32,357 nt of DNA from assembly GCA_017617125.1 (NCBI GenBank), contig JAFZWY010000013.1, forward strand, positions 1 through 32,357, given 5' to 3'. This document shows, one piece after another, positions 21,862 through 30,840 of this stretch (the first letter of the stretch is position 1; each line of letters begins with the position of its first letter). A model generated the notes under the pieces. It made no database searches, had not been told where the DNA came from, and saw only the letters and a program-made list of their open reading frames with translations. This DNA is from Bacteroidales bacterium. Lineage in GTDB: Bacteria; Bacteroidota; Bacteroidia; Bacteroidales; ML635J-15. The position numbers and the translations under genes were made by a program.

Positions 21862-24093
21862 ATGAAACCTGGGTTAAAGAAAGCCATAAAAATTCCGTGC
21901 ATTATCATCGGAGTAATCCTGATACTGCTCATAATTGTAAACTTCGCTGCAGGACCTATTGCAAAGAGTTACATCAACAGCCACTGCAAGGAACTTTGTG
22001 GACGTACAGTGACGGTCGAGAAGATAAGGACCAACCTGTTTGTCGGCAAGGTGAAAATTATGGGACTGAAGATGATGGAACTGAACGACAAGGACGAGTT
22101 CTGCTCGTTCGACACGCTTATCGTGAAGATAAACCCGTTCAAACTCATTAGCAACGAGGTTAAGCTCAACGAGATAACCCTCATCAACCCCAAGGCAGTG
22201 ATTATTCAGGACGGTGATGCGTTCAACTTTGACAGCCTGATTGACTTCTACGCTTCCGACGAGGAAGAACCCGAGGAAGAGGACAGCACCAACTGGATTA
22301 TCAACCTGAACGACATTACCTTGAAGGGTGGTGAAGTTGACTATCGCGACGTTGCAATAGGCAGTCAGTTTGATATGGGCAACTTGCAGCTTGAAATTCC
22401 GCACATCTACTTCAGCGGTGAAGATACCGACGTTGGTATCAACCTCGACTTTGCCGAAGGCGGAAGACTTGGTCTGCAGGTGGCTTACGGAATGGAAAAC
22501 GGCAAATACGACCTCGACATCGACCTCGAGGACTTCTCGCTGGCACCAGTTTTCCCGTATCTCAAGGAAAGCATGAATGTTTCATCGTTCGATGGCAAGC
22601 TCACATCAAAGATTTCTGTCAAGGGTTCGACAGAACACATAATGAACATTGTTGCAAGCGGTGACGTCGAAATCAACGACATCGTATTGAAGGACATGGA
22701 CGAAAACGATGTGATTACTGCCGACAAAATTAAGGTTGGAATCGAAAAGATTGACATCGAGAAGAACTTGTTCGCTTTTAACGAAATACTCATAAACGGC
22801 ATAAAGACCGAGTACATAATCTATGACACACTTACCGACAATATCGACAAACTTTTCATTGAAGATAGTGCCGACGAAGAAGAGGACAATGCCGAATCAA
22901 GTGGCGATATGAACTTGACAATCAAGAAATTCACTCTTGATAATTCCAATATAGTTTATACCGATAACTCGTTGCTCGAAAAGTTTGTACTGCCGATAAC
23001 AAACATCAACGTTACCGCCAACAATCTGAACCTTGTTTCGCAGTTCGATGCAAAGCTTAAGGCACAGGTCGGCGACAAGGGCGAACTGAAAGGCTCGTTT
23101 ATAGGTTCATTGTCGAATTTCGACAACATGAAGCTCAATGTTTCGCTGAAGAACATAAAGCTGAAAGACATGTCGCCATACTGCGTACACTACACCGCTT
23201 ACCCTATTACTGACGGTATTTTGTCGCTGTCGAGCATAAGCACTATCACAAACAACTACCTCAACAGCTCCAACGAGCTTAACATCTTGAACTGCACGGT
23301 AGAAAAGAAGCGCAAGGACGTGAAGGCCGAATACAGCAACATTCCGTTGAAGGCTGGTCTTTACATCTTGTCCGACAGAAACAAGAAGATTTCTATCGAC
23401 CTGCCAGTAACTGGTAACATCGACGACCCGTCGTTCAAACTCGGAAAGCTCATCTGGAAGACCTTCTGCAACCTTATGGTGAAGATTGCCACCAGTCCGT
23501 TTGATGCATTCAGGAAGAATGGCGGCGAAGACAACTTCAGGGATATGTACATGGAAATAACCGACCGCAGCCTCACCGTAGAGAACTACCAGCAGCTGAA
23601 CAAGATGTCGGAAGAATTCCTTGACATAATTGCCGACAAGCCAGATATCAAGCTGGAAATAACCCAGTCGCTCGACAAGACTACCAACCTGAACCAGATT
23701 GCAATGTTCCGCTTGAAGATGGATTATTATCTTGAGGCAAACGGCAAGACCCGCGAAGAACTCACCGTGGAGGAATACAAGGCTATCCAGGCAATGAGGG
23801 ACAAAGACTCGAATTTGGTAGATTATGCCAAGACAAGGGCCAACACACGCAATACTACCGAAGCTGCCATGAAACTTTATTCTGGAGCAGAACTCGAAGG
23901 TATGTACAAGATGATGAACGGTATGCGCGAGAGAAATCTGCGTGAATACTTCTCTGGCCAGGGCATTCCATCGGACAAGGTTACTTTCGCACCAATCGAC
24001 GAGGCCAGCCCAAACAAGACCAAGATCACCATCAAGTTCGGCATGGACCTGCCCGACAATGTTGACGACATAGTATTGGACGAAGACGAATAA
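21862..24093 (+). CDS. DUF748/AsmA-like membrane-anchored protein
   Basis: This 743-residue protein has one N-terminal transmembrane segment (about 9-32, IKIPCIIIGVILILLIIVNF) and a long exported region. Motifs typical of DUF748/AsmA-like proteins are GPIAKSYINSHCKELCGRTV (about 31-50), KVKIMGLKM, LIVKINPFKLISNEVKLNEI and NLNDITLKGGEVDYRD. Two acidic stretches (about 133-142 and 334-344, DE-rich) interrupt it. The C-terminal third contains the helical ITDRSLTVENYQQLNKMSEE and ALVEEYKAIQA-like regions found after the AsmA-like part in this family. AsmA-like proteins bridge the envelope and are linked to lipid transport; that role is inferred here. It lies 12 bp after purL and is followed by a terminator hairpin. 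Confidence 0.8.
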   Translation: MKPGLKKAIKIPCIIIGVILILLIIVNFAAGPIAKSYINSHCKELCGRTVTVEKIRTNLFVGKVKIMGLKMMELNDKDEFCSFDTLIVKINPFKLISNEVKLNEITLINPKAVIIQDGDAFNFDSLIDFYASDEEEPEEEDSTNWIINLNDITLKGGEVDYRDVAIGSQFDMGNLQLEIPHIYFSGEDTDVGINLDFAEGGRLGLQVAYGMENGKYDLDIDLEDFSLAPVFPYLKESMNVSSFDGKLTSKISVKGSTEHIMNIVASGDVEINDIVLKDMDENDVITADKIKVGIEKIDIEKNLFAFNEILINGIKTEYIIYDTLTDNIDKLFIEDSADEEEDNAESSGDMNLTIKKFTLDNSNIVYTDNSLLEKFVLPITNINVTANNLNLVSQFDAKLKAQVGDKGELKGSFIGSLSNFDNMKLNVSLKNIKLKDMSPYCVHYTAYPITDGILSLSSISTITNNYLNSSNELNILNCTVEKKRKDVKAEYSNIPLKAGLYILSDRNKKISIDLPVTGNIDDPSFKLGKLIWKTFCNLMVKIATSPFDAFRKNGGEDNFRDMYMEITDRSLTVENYQQLNKMSEEFLDIIADKPDIKLEITQSLDKTTNLNQIAMFRLKMDYYLEANGKTREELTVEEYKAIQAMRDKDSNLVDYAKTRANTRNTTEAAMKLYSGAELEGMYKMMNGMRERNLREYFSGQGIPSDKVTFAPIDEASPNKTKITIKFGMDLPDNVDDIVLDEDE

Positions 24094-24103
24094 ACAATAA
24101 ACG

Positions 24104-24131
24104 AAAAGACGGGCTTCGGCTCGTCTTTTTT
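24104..24131 (+). terminator. Rho-independent terminator after the DUF748 gene
   Basis: AAAAGACGGGC-TTCG-GCTCGTCTTTT (7-bp core stem with one G-T pair, UUCG loop) is followed by a T run. It ends only about 10 bp before the next start codon at 24142, so partial readthrough may supply the next gene. Confidence 0.85.
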
Positions 24132-24141
24132 CTTTTGAAAT

Positions 24142-25170
24142 ATGGCAATGAATAGAATAACGTTTACAATAGTAGTTTTTGCTTTTTGTTTTGCAGCTTG
24201 CAGCACTCCCGAACCCACCGAACTGAAAATACAGGAAAACGACGAATGCATGCTCAACAATCCGTCGCAGATTGCAATGGCAAACGACAGTGCAATTTGC
24301 ATAATCGACCGCACACGTGCCTACCAAGTTGACACTCGCTCGGGAATGATAAACAGCATTGGCTTCGAAGAGGTTTCGCACAGCTTTGCAGAATTTCTGT
24401 CGAAAATAAGCGGACAACCGCTTACAGACAGCACTCCTATTCAACCGCTTGCACTGCTCGGCTACGGCGATAGCAACAACAATGCCTTGTATGCATGTCC
24501 GTTGCCAGTAATGGACACAATGGGCTATTCGATAATTCCAGCTTCAGTTTTCCACAACGGCAAGGACTTCAAGATTCTGTTCGACGACAAGGGCGGTATT
24601 GCATCAAACGTGCCACAGGGAAATTTCCAGTATTTCCTTTCCGACAGCATTATAATCACCAACAGCGCCTCGCAGTACGAACGATCACAAACTCCCGACA
24701 ACATACCAAGCTTAATGCTTTTTGTAAAGCAGAAGTCCGGTGAATTTGTCCTGCAGAAAACTATAGACCTGCCACGTCGTGAATCGGAGAATATGGCTGC
24801 CGAAGGCAACGTGATGAACCCAATATACACCTACGTTTCGCAACCGCAGTTCTGTGCATTGGGCGGAAAAGTTTACGCATCGATGGCAGGCTCGGTATTT
24901 GAAATTGCCAAAGACGGCACAGCGACAAAAATCACAGAGTCGTCACGTTCGATATATGCTTTCATGGTTGACGACAAAGCAATTACCACTGTCGAAGGCA
25001 GCGAAGACAATTTCAGCAAAATTGTAAAATACAACCTCGATGGCGAGCAGAAAGACGAAACCGATCTTCCGATTTCGGCAGAATGCAAATGCAAGTGCTG
25101 CAAGTTCATCGACGGCAAATTGTACATGATATACCTCAAAGGACAAAATTTCTTCTTAGCAACTATCTAA
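24142..25170 (+). CDS. Lipoprotein, probable beta-propeller (unknown function)
   Basis: The 342-residue protein may start at ATG 24142 or at ATG 24148 (MNRITFTIV). The signal ends at a lipobox CFAACS, so a lipoprotein is expected. The remainder shows repeated short beta segments of the kind ALLGYGDSNNNALYACPLPV, FCALGGKVYASMAGSVFEIA, YAFMVDDKAITTVEG and CKFIDGKLYMIYLKG. These resemble the blades of six-bladed propellers found in Bacteroidetes BF3164/TolB-like lipoproteins. ECKCKCCKF near the C-terminus is a cysteine cluster (four Cys within eight residues), unusual for an exported protein. I do not recognise a precise family. It is preceded by a terminator 10 bp upstream and followed directly by the GSCFA gene (1 bp). 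Confidence 0.7.
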   Translation: MAMNRITFTIVVFAFCFAACSTPEPTELKIQENDECMLNNPSQIAMANDSAICIIDRTRAYQVDTRSGMINSIGFEEVSHSFAEFLSKISGQPLTDSTPIQPLALLGYGDSNNNALYACPLPVMDTMGYSIIPASVFHNGKDFKILFDDKGGIASNVPQGNFQYFLSDSIIITNSASQYERSQTPDNIPSLMLFVKQKSGEFVLQKTIDLPRRESENMAAEGNVMNPIYTYVSQPQFCALGGKVYASMAGSVFEIAKDGTATKITESSRSIYAFMVDDKAITTVEGSEDNFSKIVKYNLDGEQKDETDLPISAECKCKCCKFIDGKLYMIYLKGQNFFLATI

Positions 25171-25171
25171 T

Positions 25172-26149
25172 ATGGACTTCCGTACAAAAATAGATATTCC
25201 AGCCTTCGGGTTCGGCATCACATACGCAAGCAAATGCATTTTCGTAGGTTCCTGCTTTGCCGAAAACATTGGCAATAAGCTTGCATCAACAAAAATCCCG
25301 ACATCGGTAAACCCAACGGGCATACTTTACAATCCACTTTCGATATACAAAAGCATAAAAAATGCACTTGCAGGCAAGAAATATAGCGACGACGAGGTGT
25401 TTTTCTCGGGCGGGACATGGAACTGCTTCGATTTCCATAGCCGTTTCTCCAATCCCGACAAAGCAGCTTGCATTGATGGTATAAATGCGGCAACCGAAAC
25501 TTTTGCAAACGAAATTCGCAAAGCAGACGTTATGTTCGTCACTTTCGGAACCGCTTTTGTTTATGAACTATCCGACGGAAAAGTCGTATGCAACTGCCAC
25601 AAACAACCCGAAAACAATTTCGTACGCCGACTTTTGAAACCGCAGGAAATAGTTGAATCGTGGACGGAGTGCATAAAAACCTTGACGGAAGCGAATCCTA
25701 AAATGCGCATAGTTTTCACTGTTAGCCCCATACGCCACTGGCGCGACGGCGCACACCAGAACCAAATAAGCAAATCGACTCTGCACCTTGCAATAAACGA
25801 ACTCAACAGCCAGTTTCCGCAGACGGCATACTTCCCTGCTTACGAAATCGTTATGGACGAACTTCGCGACTACCGCTTCTACGCTGCCGACATGGTTCAT
25901 CCGTCGGAAACAGCAGTGCAGTACATTTGGGAACGTTTCGGCGAAACGTTTTTCTCGGAGCATACCAAAGCCAACATTGTAAGGATTGGCAAAATAACTG
26001 CAGCCGCCAACCATCGTCCAACCAATCCGCAATCGGATGCTTACAAAGCATTTTGCGCTCACTATCTTGCCGAAATAGAACGTGTAAAAGCGGAATTTGG
26101 CGAAACAGATTTCCGCGAAGAAGAGGAAAAGTTCGGCAGGTTCGCATAA
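25172..26149 (+). CDS. GSCFA-domain protein (SGNH-like hydrolase fold)
   Basis: This 325-residue protein carries the GSCFA signature near the N-terminus: CIFVGSCFAENIGNKL, with GSCFA at 26-30. It is followed by PTSVNPTGILYNPLSIYKSI and VMFVTFGTAFVYEL. IVFTVSPIRHWRDGAHQNQI (about 186-205) and MVHPSETAVQYIWERF (about 235-250) match the C-terminal catalytic region of GSCFA/SGNH relatives, where a serine and a histidine are expected. No signal peptide is present, so the protein is probably cytoplasmic. The family has no settled biochemical role. The start codon overlaps the spacing to the preceding lipoprotein stop by only one base, so the two are probably co-transcribed. Confidence 0.85.
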   Translation: MDFRTKIDIPAFGFGITYASKCIFVGSCFAENIGNKLASTKIPTSVNPTGILYNPLSIYKSIKNALAGKKYSDDEVFFSGGTWNCFDFHSRFSNPDKAACIDGINAATETFANEIRKADVMFVTFGTAFVYELSDGKVVCNCHKQPENNFVRRLLKPQEIVESWTECIKTLTEANPKMRIVFTVSPIRHWRDGAHQNQISKSTLHLAINELNSQFPQTAYFPAYEIVMDELRDYRFYAADMVHPSETAVQYIWERFGETFFSEHTKANIVRIGKITAAANHRPTNPQSDAYKAFCAHYLAEIERVKAEFGETDFREEEEKFGRFA

Positions 26150-26185
26150 AATAATAGCCATAAATTTAGACCATATAAAAAGGCC

Positions 26186-26217
26186 CTTGGCGCAAAGAAA
26201 ATTTTTTAGTAATTTTG
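26186..26217 (+). promoter_or_regulatory. Candidate promoter for the SulP transporter
   Basis: CTTG at 26186-26189 (TTTG-like), a 20-bp spacer and TAATTTTG at 26210-26217 match the Bacteroidetes -33/-7 pattern. The start codon is 24 bp after the -7 box. Confidence 0.55.
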
Positions 26218-26241
26218 CGCCCGTTTTTTAAGAAAGACTAA

Positions 26242-27906
26242 ATGGCTAAGTTTCAGATAAAAGACGTTTTCTATCCCAAGTTTTTCAGCGTACTGAAAAA
26301 GGGATACACGAAGAAACAGTTCACTAAGGACTTGTTTTCCGGTATAATTGTAGGTATAGTTGCACTGCCTTTGGCAATCGCATTCGCTGTGGCATCAGGT
26401 GTTTCGCCCGACAAGGGAATCGTAACCGCTGTAATTGCAGGTTTTCTGATTTCATTCCTTGGTGGTAGCCGCGTACAGATAGGCGGACCTACAGGCGCAT
26501 TCGTTATCATCATATCGGGCATCGTAGCACAATATGGTCTCGACGGCCTGATGATTTCAACCATCCTCGCCGGCATATTCATGATAATGTTCGGTCTGCT
26601 TAAGTTGGGTTCGTTGCTACGATTCATCCCCCATCCTCTGGTTGTCGGCTTTACCAGCGGTATCGCACTTACAATTTTCTCTACCCAGATAAAGGACGCG
26701 CTCGGATTAGAAGTTACTGACGTTCCCGCCGCATTCATCGACAAGTGGGCTGTATACATCGACAACATCGGCACCACCAACTACTGGGCTCTTGGAATTA
26801 CTGTTGCAACAATTCTTATTAGCATAATAATCAACAAGTTGACCAACAAGATTCCTGGCTCGTTCGTGGCAATCATACTGATGACTGTTGCAGTTTCCAT
26901 CTTCGACATTCCGGTTACCACAATCGAAAGCATGTTCGGTGAAATAAAGGGAAGTCTTGCCATTAGCATCCCCGAAATACACTGGGAAAACGTTGGAAAC
27001 TACCTGCAACCAGCCATTACAATCGCGTTGCTCGGTTCTATTGAGTCGCTGCTTTCGGCAGTCGTCGCCGACGGTATGATTGGTAGCAACCACCGAAGCA
27101 ACACCGAACTTATAGGTCAGGGTATCGCAAATGTGATTACGCCTTTGTTCGGTGGTATTCCAGCAACTGGCGCCATCGCACGTACTGCAACAAACATCAA
27201 GAACGGCGGTCGTACCCCAATAGCAGGTATTATACATGCAATAACACTGTTGCTCATAATGCTGTGCTTCGGCAACTATGCAAAACTTATCCCGATGTCG
27301 TGCCTTGCCGGTATCCTCATCGTAGTTGCATATAACATGAGTGAATGGCGTAGCTTCACATCAATACTGCGCGGCTCTCCATACGACATCATAATATTGC
27401 TCGTTACCTTCTTCCTTACCGTACTTGTCGACCTGACGGTTGCAATAGAAATCGGCATCGTCCTCGCATCGCTGATGTTCATGAAGCGTATGGCCGACAA
27501 TGGCGAGGCAATTTTGAAGAACGACCTCGACACCAACACTATGGAAAACTACGACGACGTACCTGAAGGAATTGAGATTTACGAAATCAGCGGACCGTTC
27601 TTCTTCGGTGCTGCAAAGCAGTTCAGCGAGGTGCTGAAAGGACGTCCCGACTCCACCAAGATACTGATAATCCGAATGCGACATGTGCCATTCATGGACG
27701 AAACCGGCGAGCGAAACTTCCGCGAAGCCATAAAGTCGCTAAAGACCGACAACAAGAAGATTTTCCTTTCCGGAGTTCAACCGAATGTACGCAAATCGCT
27801 AGACAAGAGCCGTATATCTTTCCTCATAGGCAAAGGCAATATACACGACAATTTTGATGCAGCATTGGCACACGCAAAGGAAGCACTAAATGAAGTTGAA
27901 AGCTGA
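26242..27906 (+). CDS. SulP family anion transporter with STAS domain
   Basis: This 554-residue inner-membrane protein has about 10-14 transmembrane segments and a C-terminal cytoplasmic STAS domain. It begins with the SulP-type DLFSGIIVGIVALPLAIAFA (about 30-49), followed by GFLISFLGGSRVQIGGPTGAF. LLGSIESLLSAVVADGMIGS and GIPATGAIARTATN (about 290-310) are typical SulP anion-binding motifs. The STAS part (about 440-545) contains KILIIRMRHVPFMDETGERN. Family members move sulfate, bicarbonate or other anions, usually as proton or sodium symporters or exchangers. The substrate cannot be assigned from sequence. The length fits bacterial SulP proteins of the BicA or YchM type. Confidence 0.9.
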   Translation: MAKFQIKDVFYPKFFSVLKKGYTKKQFTKDLFSGIIVGIVALPLAIAFAVASGVSPDKGIVTAVIAGFLISFLGGSRVQIGGPTGAFVIIISGIVAQYGLDGLMISTILAGIFMIMFGLLKLGSLLRFIPHPLVVGFTSGIALTIFSTQIKDALGLEVTDVPAAFIDKWAVYIDNIGTTNYWALGITVATILISIIINKLTNKIPGSFVAIILMTVAVSIFDIPVTTIESMFGEIKGSLAISIPEIHWENVGNYLQPAITIALLGSIESLLSAVVADGMIGSNHRSNTELIGQGIANVITPLFGGIPATGAIARTATNIKNGGRTPIAGIIHAITLLLIMLCFGNYAKLIPMSCLAGILIVVAYNMSEWRSFTSILRGSPYDIIILLVTFFLTVLVDLTVAIEIGIVLASLMFMKRMADNGEAILKNDLDTNTMENYDDVPEGIEIYEISGPFFFGAAKQFSEVLKGRPDSTKILIIRMRHVPFMDETGERNFREAIKSLKTDNKKIFLSGVQPNVRKSLDKSRISFLIGKGNIHDNFDAALAHAKEALNEVES

Positions 27907-27934
27907 AAATCAAAACTTTCAGCGTAAGAACCGA

Positions 27935-29071
27935 CTAGTTTATAGATTGCGAAACAGGACGCACCGTAAGTCCATTGCAACGCCCCGAAAAACTATATCT
28001 GCATTTGATTGAATCTTCTCTATAATAGTATGCTTCATTGCTTTGGGACTTAACAAGCGAAGATGTCCAATATTCACCAGTAGGCAAACCATAGTAAATA
28101 GTGTCATTGACTCGGCTACCAGTAGCGGGCAGGAATATTGCCCCATAATTTTGACCAACGAACAAATACCCATCGACTCCATTCCTTTTCATCCATATTG
28201 CAGAACAGCTACTTTCCAACTCGTTAAAATTTTCTAAAGTCGGCATTCTCCAGCTTGTACCCCAGTTGGCGGTAGCAGCATCATCAGAGGCTTCCAATGT
28301 TTCGAGATTATCGACAAAACCGCCATTGCCATATTGGGAATTACAGCAATATTTCTTAAGAGTGGAAGAACTGCCGTTACAATAATTATACGATGTCCAA
28401 TCGTAAATACTTTTGGGAGCGGTTTCTCCCCAAGCCAAATAAAAGCCGGAATCTTCGGGCTTTACAGCACCGACATTGCAAGTCGCCCATAAAGTACCAC
28501 TCGGAAGACCGAGATCGACATAAGAATGTCCGTTTATCAACATTTTGGTTTTAAACGACTTTACTTCGCCGACAATCTCATTGCCGTTCGCAGCCCGAGA
28601 CGACAAATAATAGTAATATGTTGTCTCCGACTCAAGACCGTCAAGACAAGTCCATACATTAACATCGGCATAGGCGGCAGGATACATTTTATTGTAGTAG
28701 TCGTAATTATCCATCAGACGATAATTGAGATGCCCATCCGTATAATAATCCCACTTTTCGCCTGCTGGGGTTCCGAAATAGATCGGCACAGGAGATTGTC
28801 TATCGACTATACAGGCTTTTTTATTTGACATATCCTCTGATTCGGAAATATAGAACACATACAAGCCAACAGGTCCACGTCCGCCGCTATGAGTATATTC
28901 GTCTAAATTTCCCTGGGCAAAACCTTTTAAAGTAACCGAAGTTGGCGAAACGGCTTCGGCTTCAGCGGTTTTCACATATTCCTGCCTTAAATGATATGTG
29001 TCGCGTTTTGTACACGAAGTAAAACTTGCAACAAGTACTGCCAATAGCGATACAAAAACTTTTGTTTTCAT
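27935..29071 (-). CDS. FISUMP-domain lipoprotein with fibronectin-like N-terminal region
   Basis: This 378-residue protein has a lipoprotein signal (VLVASFTSC, C20). Residues about 35-175 look like a fibronectin-type-III-like region (AEAEAVSPTSVTLKGFAQG near 37 to ETTYYYYLSSRAANGNE near 155). The FISUMP domain (about 180-375) shows GHSYVDLGLPSGTLWATCNV, FYLAWGE, NWGTSWRMPTLENFNELESS, IFLPATGSR, GEYWTSSL and LTVRPV. It is the last of three genes on this strand. Its start overlaps the previous stop by 4 bp (ATGA) and has a consensus Shine-Dalgarno sequence (29078-29085), so it is translated with the barrel gene. A surface or binding role is inferred. FISUMP biology is poorly known. Confidence 0.8.
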   Translation of the reverse strand: MKTKVFVSLLAVLVASFTSCTKRDTYHLRQEYVKTAEAEAVSPTSVTLKGFAQGNLDEYTHSGGRGPVGLYVFYISESEDMSNKKACIVDRQSPVPIYFGTPAGEKWDYYTDGHLNYRLMDNYDYYNKMYPAAYADVNVWTCLDGLESETTYYYYLSSRAANGNEIVGEVKSFKTKMLINGHSYVDLGLPSGTLWATCNVGAVKPEDSGFYLAWGETAPKSIYDWTSYNYCNGSSSTLKKYCCNSQYGNGGFVDNLETLEASDDAATANWGTSWRMPTLENFNELESSCSAIWMKRNGVDGYLFVGQNYGAIFLPATGSRVNDTIYYGLPTGEYWTSSLVKSQSNEAYYYREDSIKCRYSFSGRCNGLTVRPVSQSIN

Positions 29072-29691
29072 AGTTCACCTCCTTTCATTCTTAGCGGGAA
29101 CATATAGCCTACTCCAAATTTTATGCCCAAATCGAGCCAGCGCCATGTACTCATAACCACCCCCAACGACAAGCGACAACCTTTTATGTTTCCTGCAAAA
29201 CCTGCCTCCCACAAGAAATAGTGCTTGCTATCTTCCTTCCAATCAAATCTCTTGCCCAAGAGCCAATCTCCAGTTTCCGTCTCGTATGTATTTGTTCGGT
29301 ACAAATATCCCAAACCTGCGTAAAAATACAACGGTATAACAATCCTTATCGAACCGCCAGCCGACAACGACAACGCCTGCCTCGACATTCTTCCTGTAAG
29401 GTGAGGAACCGAATTGCCGTCAAATGTTCCATCATACTTATAATGCATTCCTGTTCCCATCATCGCACTCGCATACCATCCGCCAAGCTTCGACATGCCG
29501 TATGTGACTCCGTATTGGCACATTGCTCCGTTATCAACAAATACAGCACAGTCCAATGTTGCAAACTGCTCCCAATCATACGTGTAGGCTCCTTTTACAG
29601 ATCCAACACCGACACTATGATATACACCCACCTGCGAATAAACAGAGCCGAAACAAACCGCAAGAATAAATAAAAGCAATGCCCGTCTCAT
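29068..29691 (-). CDS. Outer-membrane beta-barrel-like exported protein
   Basis: The 207-residue protein has a signal peptide (MRRALLLFILAVCFGSVYSQ) and then alternating amphipathic strands rich in G, Y and F. Examples are GVYHSVGVGSVKGAYTYDW, YASAMMGTGMHYKYDG, LYFYAGLGYLYRTNTYE and DLGIKFGVGYMFPL, with a C-terminal strand that could end a barrel. The size suits an eight- to ten-stranded barrel. It lies between two lipoprotein genes (2 bp after the first, 4 bp overlap with the second), which suggests they act together at the outer membrane. I do not recognise a specific family. Confidence 0.7.
   Translation of the reverse strand: MRRALLLFILAVCFGSVYSQVGVYHSVGVGSVKGAYTYDWEQFATLDCAVFVDNGAMCQYGVTYGMSKLGGWYASAMMGTGMHYKYDGTFDGNSVPHLTGRMSRQALSLSAGGSIRIVIPLYFYAGLGYLYRTNTYETETGDWLLGKRFDWKEDSKHYFLWEAGFAGNIKGCRLSLGVVMSTWRWLDLGIKFGVGYMFPLRMKGGEL
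29078..29085 (-). promoter_or_regulatory. Consensus Shine-Dalgarno inside the upstream coding end
   Basis: On the minus strand AAAGGAGGTGA precedes the ATG of the FISUMP lipoprotein gene, with about 6 nt between GGAGG and the ATG. It also encodes KGGE of the barrel protein. Such a perfect site is unusual for a Bacteroidetes-type genome and indicates strong re-initiation. Confidence 0.6.
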
Positions 29692-29693
29692 AA

Positions 29694-30206
29694 TTATAGT
29701 TTTGAACGATTTATATACAGGACATTCTCTGTTTCCACAGTCTTCTTGCCCTCGATAAACGGAAGCATCAAATTTACGTCTTCCTGCGTAGCCTTTCTAT
29801 AATTGACATATGTCGCAGGATAACCGGTTACCGTTACCTCAATATACTTATAATCTGCACTCGGCTCAATATCAAAGGTCGGGGTGACAATATCATCAGC
29901 ATTGTGCTGCTTTAGTGCTTCTGCAAGTGTACTCTTCTTCCACATAAGAACGGTTCCTGACTCTCGTCCCGAATACATGTCGCTCTTAATCAGAATAATA
30001 TCCTTCGGTTTCAAAGTGTTCTCAAATTTCTTGGTATAAGAAATCTTCTGCTGCTCTATTTTCATATCGGCCACCACAGGCGTTACGAATCCTGCACGTA
30101 CCGGCTCGATAAAACGAGCTGTTGATTCTCGATATGTATAGTATGTCGCACACGAGGAAAGCAACATTGCGACCATAATAACAACAAATGTAATTTTATA
30201 GTTCAT
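29694..30206 (-). CDS. Small lipoprotein of unknown function
   Basis: The 170-residue protein has a lipoprotein signal (MVAMLLSSCA, C19). The mature part contains IEPVRAGFVTPVVADMKIEQ, IILIKSDMYSGRESGTV, ALKQHNADDIVTPTFDIEPS and EVTVTGYPATYVNYRKA. I have an impression of a small family of Bacteroidetes lipoproteins with the same PVVADMKI pattern, but I cannot name it. It is the first gene of a three-gene operon with the barrel and FISUMP genes, and it has a good promoter (30237-30267). The stop is 2 bp before the barrel start. Confidence 0.7.
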   Translation of the reverse strand: MNYKITFVVIMVAMLLSSCATYYTYRESTARFIEPVRAGFVTPVVADMKIEQQKISYTKKFENTLKPKDIILIKSDMYSGRESGTVLMWKKSTLAEALKQHNADDIVTPTFDIEPSADYKYIEVTVTGYPATYVNYRKATQEDVNLMLPFIEGKKTVETENVLYINRSKL

Positions 30207-30236
30207 TGTTTATAACAATATTAGCATTTAAGAGTA

Positions 30237-30267
30237 CAAAAATAACAATTTATCTAATAATTGCAAA
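30237..30267 (-). promoter_or_regulatory. Promoter of the lipoprotein-barrel-FISUMP operon
   Basis: On the minus strand TTTG (30267-30264), a 19-bp spacer and TATTTTTG (30244-30237) match the -33/-7 pattern. The start codon at 30206 lies about 30 bp downstream. Confidence 0.6.
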
Positions 30268-30294
30268 CTTGTTTTCAGATAAATATATAAAAAA

Positions 30295-30840
30295 TTACTT
30301 GTCTGTAGCTAACCTTATCAGTTTTTTACTCATTTCCCAGATTGCAATTCCACCGCTTACAGAAACATTTAGCGAATGCTTTGTGCCAAACTGCGGTATT
30401 TCGAGGCAAATGTCGGCAAGCTCCATAACGGCATCGTCAACGCCATCGACCTCGTTGCCAAGCACAAGCGCATACTTTTCACCATCGATGGCCGTAAAAG
30501 AATCGACGGGTATGCTACCTTCGGCAATTTCCAAAGCAACAATCTTATAACCAGAGGCTTTCAGTTCCGAAATGGCATCAATGGTATTTTCATAATATTT
30601 CCACTCTACCGACTCAGTAGCACCAAGAGCCGTCTTCTGGATATCGCGGTGAGGCGGAGTGCCTGTAATTCCACACAACAGAAGTTTAGTGCAAGCAAAG
30701 GCATCGCAAGTGCGGAAAACAGCCCCTACGTTGTGGTGGCTGCGCACATTGTCAAGCACTACAACAAGCGGATTCTTCCTTGCCGACTTGAACTGCTCAA
30801 CCGACAAGCGTCCCATTTCGTCCATCGTCAACTTTCTCAT
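30295..30840 (-). CDS. SpoU/TrmH family RNA 2'-O-methyltransferase
   Basis: The 181-residue SPOUT protein has the three SpoU motifs: VLDNVRSHHNVGAVFRTCDA (about 28-47, with N and R for catalysis), LVLGNEVDGVDD (about 125-136) and IPQFGTKHSLNVSVSGGIAI (about 147-166), the last including the SAM-binding knot. It is short, with no N-terminal substrate domain, like TrmL or small TrmH-type enzymes. The target tRNA or rRNA position cannot be assigned. The start overlaps the stop of the upstream M20 gene by 4 bp, so the two form an operon. Confidence 0.88.
   Translation of the reverse strand: MRKLTMDEMGRLSVEQFKSARKNPLVVVLDNVRSHHNVGAVFRTCDAFACTKLLLCGITGTPPHRDIQKTALGATESVEWKYYENTIDAISELKASGYKIVALEIAEGSIPVDSFTAIDGEKYALVLGNEVDGVDDAVMELADICLEIPQFGTKHSLNVSVSGGIAIWEMSKKLIRLATDK

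Noticed and set aside
22956..24444. Long minus-strand open frame over the DUF748 gene
   Set aside because: It is antisense to a well-supported membrane protein gene, has low-complexity composition and no family features.
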